Shown here in pieces: positions 57,401 through 64,000 of a stretch of DNA of 64,000 nucleotides (the stretch's first letter is position 1; every line of letters begins with the position of its first letter). The DNA is from Chondrosia reniformis (Eukaryota; Porifera; Demospongiae; Chondrillida; Chondrillidae): the NCBI GenBank assembly GCA_947172415.1, contig OX359197.1, positions 6,201,673 through 6,265,672 on the forward strand, in the 5' to 3' direction. Below the pieces are notes generated by a model. That model did not search any database, had not been told where the DNA came from, and worked only from the letters and a program-made list of their open reading frames with translations. A program made the position numbers and the translations under genes.

Positions 57401-60400
57401 GCTGTGAAGCCTTGCAAGTGTACCAGGAATGCTCTTCAGCTGCCAGACTGTGTGCTTTACATTCTGTGCTTTGGGAGATGGCTGCATTGTATGCATTCAT
57501 GAAGGTTTTATTGACACTTCTGGTCCAGCCACTTCTGTAAACCATCTCATGCATCTCTGGTATGTTTCCCTCCTTACTGCCAACCTATCCTACGCTGTGT
57601 TTTACTATCTGCTTCAAAGTATCCATTAAAGAATTCCAGACATCTCATTCAAATTCTCAAGAGAATTAGTCGGCATATAATGGCTTACTAATAATAGAGC
57701 ATCCCCTATTTATCAGTTTAAGTGTACACACTTGGGCACTGTATCCCTGTAGTGGTACCTGTGTTGATTGTATCCAGTTTCCATGGTAACAAGCTGTAGA
57801 GTTTCCATGGTAACAAGCTGTAGTGTATCCGTAGTAACAAGCTGTTAGTCATGTGATTTGTTGTTTTTAGAATACCTGTGAGTCAGCCTCGAGTGAGAGG
57901 AAAGAAGGTCCTGTCTAAAGGTCTCTACAGTGGAGCCAGGGTGGTCAGGGGCATGCACTGGTGCTGGGAGAACCAGGATGGTGAGTGTCTGTTCTGACTT
58001 TGACAATTAATAAACAAATTGTTGAGAGTGATTAGAGGGTCAGTCGGGAAGTATGCTTTGGGGGATTCCCCTATAATTACACACACACACATATACGTAT
58101 ATGCATATATACAATAGATGCTTACACTTTACAGAGCAGTTTGAAATCTTAAACGAGTGAAATTTTGGAGATACTTTTTAACCTCTACCATCAAATAGTA
58201 CTGGTTTGGTTCTGTGTTACAGGTGGAGATGGGAGGAAGGGAAGAGTGATTGAGGTCCAGGACTGGAATGCAAGTCAGCCGGGCAGTGGAGTGATGGTGG
58301 AGTGGGACAAGGGCTACAAGAACATGTACCGATTAGGCTACCAGGGAAAGGTGAGAGCCTCTGGCATTCTGTCTGTCTGGAGAATGAGTGAATAGTTACT
58401 CATATACTAGTGTTGAAATATAAGAAATTTAAAGTATTTTATCATCATAATAATGCCCTTTGATGGAATTTGACAAGACCAAATGGCCAATAGCTGCCGA
58501 CAAGAAGAGATAAGGAGACATTGCTAACCCATATCAGTAAATGTGTCCTTGTTAGGACCTTGACTTCACTAGTTGACTGTACACTTAGTGATGTCACAGC
58601 TGTACTTATAGGGAGATACACCTGCTGTCCCCTGTCTGCATAGCAACAGTTTCCTAGCAACAGGATTGACATGTCTGTTTTTTTGACAAGATGAGTCCTC
58701 CTTGTTAGAATGAGAGTTTATAGAGAGACATAATTGAGGTGTTGCTATGACCACTGTAGCTTAGTAGTAGAGTATTGCTGAAACTGGGCTCCCCGTTGAG
58801 ATACTTGACTGTCATCCTCACCATACGTACGTAGAAGTCAGCTAGTGCCTTGTAAGTGTGAATAGTATTGTTCTCTCTGCTCCTGTAGGTTGATGTGAGG
58901 GTGGTCAGAGAGGGGAGAGAAGGAAGAGGTTTTGCATATTATCGGGACCACCTCCCGTTGCTAGGGGAAACCAAAGTTGAAAGGCATGGGTCTTTCGGTG
59001 TGGGGGATTTTGTGAAATGTTGCAAAACTTTGGACGCAGCACGACGCCTTCAAATTGGTCACGGAGGCTGGAGTGATAAGATGATGGAGGTATTGTAAAC
59101 ATTTAATTTAATAATATACTGTATTATCTCTAATGCAAGCCCGTCTCCAATAGAAGCCCACCTTTACGAGTCATTGAAAAAATACAAACCCAGTCTCCAA
59201 TAAAAGCCCAGGTTCAGAGGAATTTGAAAAAATACAAGCCCCGGGCTTATATTAGAGATAATATGGTAATAATATTTATGATTTCTTGATTTCAGAAACA
59301 GATATTGCTATCAAAGCAATTATCATCAATTATGTCATAAAAATTTTATATATAGTTTGATTCAGAGCCATCTCCAAAAATATTGATATTATGTTAATTC
59401 TTGGTATGTGCAGATTATGATGAATGTTGGTCGAGTGACAAGTATTGATATGGATGGCGATATGGTTGTGACGTACCCAAGTACCTACAAATGGACCATC
59501 AACCCGGCCATACTAGAGAAGGTCATTGTGGAGACGCCGATATTGGATTCCCATCATAGTGTGAGCCCGTACCAGGTGGGAGACTTCATCAAGGTATCCA
59601 GCGATATCCGTCTTGTGAAGAGACTACAGATAGGGCATGGGGGGTGGGTGGACTCCATGCAGCCGGTGAGGGGATTTCCCTAGCTAGATTAAGCACTCCT
59701 TTTCTAGGGAGTGGTGTTGTAGAGTAGCTACCATTGCTCATACTTTCCCAGTTTGAAGATATTTAATTTTGTCTACCATCTGCATTAACTTAATTAAGTG
59801 GTTCTAGAATCTGTTTCATTTCCTTTAAAATCTTTGATATTCTCTACGCATCCTCACCTTGTCATGGATGACAAGACCTTTCACCAGCATAGATAATCTA
59901 TGCTTTCACCTCATATTTTGGTTTGTGGATGCAGATTTGAAATGTTAAACAAATGATATGAGAAAGCTTTTAAAATTTCATTTGTGTTCTGTGTATGTGT
60001 GTGTTTAGTTTCTAGGCAACGTGGCCCAAGTGGTAGGGAAGTGCCCCGACGGTGACCTGAAGCTAAAGTTTCATGGCAGTGACAGAACGTGGACTTTCAA
60101 TCCAGAATGTGCTACAAGAGTAGATGCAGATGGCGCTCCCCTCACACCTTCAACCACAGGTAGGCCACGCCTTCAACCTTCAATAGACCACACCTCTTAC
60201 GTACTTCTGGTAGGCCACAAAGTTCTTACTAGGTTTAGTTCCCTATAGGCCTTTACTCTAAAGTACGTAGATGTAGCTAAGCTTACATGTATATAGTGGA
60301 TAATCTTATATATATCCTCTGTTAGAACACGTTTCAGAGATGTTAAGAGCTGCCTTTGAATCTCATGTTCCTACCAGCATGGTGGAGAGACTGATCGGCT

Positions 60401-63400
60401 CTGGTTCATCTGGAGATGTCACTTCAATAATGGAAATACTGGAATCTAAGAATTGTAATGTCAATGAAAAGCTAAATGGGCAGACAGCCCTTCACTTGGC
60501 ATGTCAAAATGGCCACCTAGCTGCCATTAAGTGCTTGCTATCCCATGGAGCTCGAGTGGATATTGAAGTAAGAGAGCACATGCCTAGCATTGTAAGACTC
60601 TTTGCCTTCTTTTATTTTAAGTTGTCTACTATTAAAGGACTCCAAAGGGGATTTTCCTATTCATTATGCTGCTCTTGGAGATGAGCCTGAAGTGGTTGAG
60701 CTCCTTGCTAAAGAAGACATTGATTTGAACGTCAGAAACAACAAGAAACAAACACCGCTTCACCTAGCAACCATCAAGGGTCACATAAGTGTCATACGGG
60801 CAATCCTGAAGCACCATGGCCATCCCAGTCTACAGGATGCTCAGGGGGATACCCCTCTTCACGATGCTCTGGAGAAGAAGAGGGAGGACATTGTTGAGAT
60901 TTTGGTGGAGCACAAAGCAGATATCTCACTTGTCAACAAACTGGGATTTAGTTCAGTCCATCTTGCAGCCCGAAAGGGTCTGGCTGGGTGAGAATACCAA
61001 CTTGTGGTCAAGTGTGTCTCTCGCTCTGAACTACATATCAGATTGTTTAGTGAAAGTACCTGTATAGCTGTTGGACTGTAGTCTGTTACTCAGCAACCAA
61101 TGTATGCATACGTACATATGAAGGCAGTTTACCTTTCTTTTAACAAACATTTTATTTAGAGCTATGAAAGTCATTCTGAGCAAACTTCCTCCAACACTTT
61201 CACTGGATGAGGCTAAGACTGACGGTTTTACTGCACTCCATCTTGCTGCACTAAACAATCACAGAGCTGTAGCAGAACTATTAATAGCAGCTGTAAGTAG
61301 TCTTTGACTGAGGGTGGGGTAGTGGGGCAGCCCCTGTCTAGGGGACTGGAGTAGTCCTTGACTGAGGGTGGGGTAGTGGGGCAGCTCCTCACTAGGGGAC
61401 TGGAGTAGTCCTTGACTGAGGGTGGGGTAGTGGGGCAGCTCCTCACTAGGGGACTGGAGTAGACATGTGGTCCATATTTACTTTGTGTGATTATTGCATT
61501 GTTATTAGGGAGCTTCAAAAGACCTCCAAAATGAGGAGAAGAAAACTCCTCTACATCTAGCTGTGGAGCGAGAAAGAGTTGAGCTAGTGCGGGTGAGTGT
61601 CTTGATTGGCTGGTATAAATCTTAAAATAGTAATGACATCATCACATAACTTAGCCTAATCTGGTTCCCATCAAGTGGGCGTGTCCCAGGAAACTTAAAT
61701 AGGCAAATCCAGAATTATGCTTATCACGTGTGAGAGCTGTGTTTAAATGACATGTTAACTTGTTAGTTGCTCGTGGATAATGAAGCTAGTGCCAACATTC
61801 CAGACAAGCTGGGGAACACTGCCCTACATGAAGCCATACAAGGGCACACAATGGTGCAGCTGAGGAAACTGGCAGGTAGTGGACAAGACCTCAGTTCGGT
61901 GAGTAGGAAGAGACCTGACTCACACTCATCAAAACATTCACCTACACACGGACAAACATACTCAATGATGAGTATTATTACTCAATAATTTAATGAGATT
62001 CATAGGTCATAGAAACTGATTATTATCTGAATTATACAGCTGACAATGAATTTGTGTATATATGTGTGTGAAAATCTATTTATACACTGACTGATATATG
62101 TATTTATATACGTATGTACATGTACATTTATACATAAATGTTTTCTATATCTGTATACGTACGTATATATATGTATGAATGAGTGTATTTATTTTAGGCT
62201 ATTACTCGTGTAAGTACTCCTACTGAAAAGAGTTCAGCATCCATATCTTCATTGCTGGTCTCAAGAGGGGCAGACCCTTTCATTAAAAACACAAATGGGA
62301 TGACTCCACTTGACCTTTGTTCTGATCCAAATCTTCACCGAATATTACTCAAACTTCATGAAGAAAACAAAATGTAAGTTCACTACATCTTGCATGCTAC
62401 TGATAATAGGAATTAGTCAAATGGAATGGGACAAACCAGAACTTTTCCTAAGAGATGTGATTCTGATGTAGTCATCTCAAAATGATTTCACAGTTATCAA
62501 ACACAGATATGTATATAACCTTTCACAAGGAAATGTGAATTGTGTGTGACATAAGTGAAGTCCTTTGATGCTGAAATTTAAACAGACTTTTAATTTAGTA
62601 GTAACTGCTTTCTTCAAAGGCATGGTATTATAACAGATACAGTAACTGAAACACAAGACTTATAACACTTAGGGCAAGGCTATATAGAGTTTGGATGTGA
62701 ATATCATTATGTCATAAAGATAACCCTTTCAACCCAAGGCTGATATAAATGGGGGACCTATACAGTTAGACATACCTTCTTCCTTTTCTCTGCTTCACCA
62801 TTGGGCTAGACAGCTGTTTCTGCATGGGGAATTCTCCCCTTCATTAGCATGTATACATCCTACAAATAGTTGTCTCTCCTTTAGTACCTCTGCTAGGGAC
62901 TCTGAGAGGGAGGCCACTCCCCCTGGTGTGTCAGGGGACAGGGATGAGGTGCCACCGGAGAACAGCGAATGTATGGTGTGCAGTGATACCACACGCAATG
63001 CTGTGTTCCTTCCCTGTGGTCACATGGCTATGTGCTGGTCATGTGCAGAGAAGGTGAAAAAATGTCTGGTCTGTAAAGCAAGTATAGAAAGGAAGGAAAA
63101 GGTGAGGAAAGGAGATTAGAATATTAATCTTTGTGTTACACTGGCTAGCGTACATATTTCCCCATTTCGGATTGTACATTTGGAGGTTGCTACAAACTAA
63201 TTGACTCTCCAAGTTGCTGGTCCCTGACAGTAGTTGACTTTTCTCTGCATGAAAGTGTTTAATGAGAACATTATTAGTCTATGCCATGTGTTGGTAGCCA
63301 TTTTGTTGTTGCTACTGGTTACCATCTCTTCCTTCTCATCTGATAGGTTGAGGAGTGTTTGGTGTGCTCAGAGAAGCAATCAGACCTCATCTTCAAGCCC

Positions 63401-63979
63401 TGTCTTCACGTGGTTGTCTGCAGAGGTGCATATATGTAGCTTATAATATACCTTATAGTGTACATATAATACTGTATAATACTGTCCCAAGTATATGTAT
63501 GTCCAATACATCTAAGGATTGGTTACTACTATGCTTTGTAGAGTGCGGAGAGAAGATTAAAAAGTGTCTGTCATGTCGTGAGGTTGTTCAGGAGAAGATG
63601 CGCGTTGTAAAGTCTTTCATACTCGGTGCCTCTAATGGATCTGTTGGCAGTCTCTCTGACGGTCAGACTAAGAACCTTTTAAGGGAAATTGAATCACTCA
63701 AAGACCAGGTAAAGTGTACTAGAAGTATTCCTTAGGTTGTCCATGTTATATTCTCTGTCATATGTTACCATAGCAACCATTTTCCCATTGGTGCTTATGG
63801 TTCAAGTGTTGTAATATCTTTCATCTGTCCAGCTGCTGTGCTCCATATGTTGTGAAAGGCGAAAGAACTGTGTTCTGCAATGTGGTCACACGTACTGTCA
63901 GATGTGTGCTGATCGTTTGTCATCGTGCCCCATTTGCAAGAAGAATATTGAAAAGAGACAGATTATGTATGAAAGCTGA
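54473..63979 (+). CDS. MIB1: MIB1 (Mind bomb) E3 ubiquitin ligase
   Basis: Seventeen coding exons join to 985 residues (human MIB1 is 1006): 54473-54689, 55219-55390, 57871-57980, 58223-58350, 58889-59089, 59414-59665, 60009-60159, 60326-60567, 60638-60987, 61160-61292, 61509-61592, 61767-61898, 62198-62373, 62885-63101, 63347-63425, 63542-63708 and 63833-63979. Order: MIB/HERC2 domain (about 7-70), ZZ finger (CHECGC...CTTC...[11 protein letters not shown]), second MIB/HERC2, two REP repeats (both with [10 protein letters not shown] or [10 protein letters not shown]), ankyrin repeats (about 410-755), and three RING fingers (about 806, 857, 940; last [17 protein letters not shown]). Three RINGs point to MIB1 rather than MIB2. 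It ubiquitinates Notch ligands Delta/Jagged to drive their endocytosis. All RING cysteines and histidines look intact. Confidence 0.96.
55391..56875. repeat. 25-bp minisatellite, about 59 copies, in MIB1 intron 2
   Basis: The unit GCACCTATATACCATATCTA plus GTACT repeats with exact 25-bp spacing over about 1.48 kb. Copies vary mainly at GCACC/ACACC/ACATC and ACCATAT/ACCACAT/GCCATAT. The array starts directly at the exon 2 donor. It is non-coding, since stop codons recur. Confidence 0.95.
59117..59268. mobile_element. MITE, 152 bp, TIR TAC(T/C)(G/A)TATTATCTCTAAT
   Basis: TACTGTATTATCTCTAATGC AAGCCCG at the left pairs with the complement of the right end, TACCATATTATCTCTAATAT AAGCCCG. Internally AAGCCC(G/A)...CTCCAATA(G/A)AAGCCCA and TTGAAAAAATACAA occur twice. 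It lies in MIB1 intron 5. Confidence 0.75.
60222..60290 (+). repeat. Dispersed repeat family, 3' fragment
   Basis: AGGTTTAGTTCCCTATAGGC CTTTACTCTAAAGTACGTAGATGTAG matches the 3' part of the family seen at 42975 and, inverted, at 46205. It lies in MIB1 intron 7. Confidence 0.55.
61293..61465. repeat. 54-bp tandem repeat, 3 copies, MIB1 intron 10
   Basis: Three near-identical units containing CTTGACTGAGGGTGGGGTAG, TGGGGCAGC and AGGGGACTGGAGTAG start right at the exon 10 donor. The minus-strand open frame across them is an artefact. Confidence 0.85.
62640..62850 (-). repeat. Dispersed repeat family, subtype B copy (inverted)
   Basis: Read on the minus strand it matches 36540-36770 block by block: GGGGAGAATTCCCC-ATGCAGAAACA, GCTGTCTAGCCCAATGGTGA, GCAGAGAAAAGGAAGAAGG, CCCCCATTTATATCAGCCTT, CACATCCAAACTCTATATAG and CTAAGTGTTATAAGTCTTGTG. 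It sits in MIB1 intron 13, just upstream of the first RING exon. Confidence 0.8.
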
Positions 63980-64000
63980 AAGAGGCTCTGTGGAGTCATC

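Noticed and set aside
61228..61518. 96-codon minus-strand frame
   Set aside because: Antisense reading of the 54-bp repeat and flanking MIB1 ankyrin exons.
1..64000. tRNA, rRNA, snRNA genes
   Set aside because: I looked for cloverleaf A/B boxes and conserved rRNA or snRNA motifs and saw none I could defend; a covariance-model scan would be decisive.

Overview
This window looks like part of an animal nuclear genome with a compact, AT-rich, intron-containing layout. The gene content is metazoan: MIB1, SDCBP (syntenin), BUB3, RAE1, DEK, TBC1D25-like, CYRI/FAM49, neuronal-calcium-sensor (NCS) proteins and a large ankyrin-Roc-COR-death-fold protein. Introns are short, intergenic gaps are small, and many miniature inverted-repeat elements and minisatellites are present. 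These traits fit an early-branching animal, most plausibly a demosponge such as Amphimedon, but the species call is an inference. All exon boundaries were read by hand from GT-AG (one GC-AG) sites and reading-frame continuity. For every multi-exon model given below the coding lengths sum to whole codons, except for the first gene, which leaves the window.

Layout. 1-3115 (-): 5' part of an unrecognised coiled-coil gene whose first intron holds a DNA transposon with subterminal repeats and a decayed PHD-like finger. 3258-3665: two small inverted-repeat elements. 4036-11873 (+): a 2,271-residue receptor-like protein with about 35 ankyrin repeats, a Roc GTPase, COR, a CARD-like domain, a repeat linker and a Death domain. 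12041-21446: a 9.4 kb 27/28-bp satellite with higher-order duplications. 22019-24584 (+): TBC1D25-like Rab GAP. 25577-31625 (-): CYRI/FAM49. 31925-34653 (-): DEK. 34797-35783 (+): BUB3, divergent from DEK across 143 bp. 36114-40850 (-): two NCS genes in tandem, one with decayed EF hands. 41060-42639 (+): unrecognised two-exon gene. 42839-46050 (+): RAE1. 47044-48309 (-): short single-pass membrane protein. 49532-51631 (-): syntenin. 52055-53701 (-): intronless membrane-anchored glycosyltransferase-like protein. 54473-63979 (+): MIB1, complete to its stop 21 bp before the window end.

Functional themes. Most genes are unlinked housekeeping or signalling genes: Notch-ligand ubiquitination (MIB1), PDZ trafficking (syntenin), Rac1 restraint (CYRI), Rab GTPase control (TBC1D25), spindle checkpoint and mRNA export (BUB3, RAE1), chromatin (DEK) and Ca2+ sensing (NCS). 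The most unusual part is 4-21.5 kb. There, an ankyrin-Roc-COR-CARD-Death protein carries two coding tandem arrays (204 bp and 33 bp units) and is followed by the giant satellite. It has the sensor / nucleotide switch / death-fold effector logic of innate immune receptors but uses ankyrin repeats and a Roc-COR switch. A dispersed repeat family and several TIR elements, some sharing a TAC[C/T]GT terminus, are also described.
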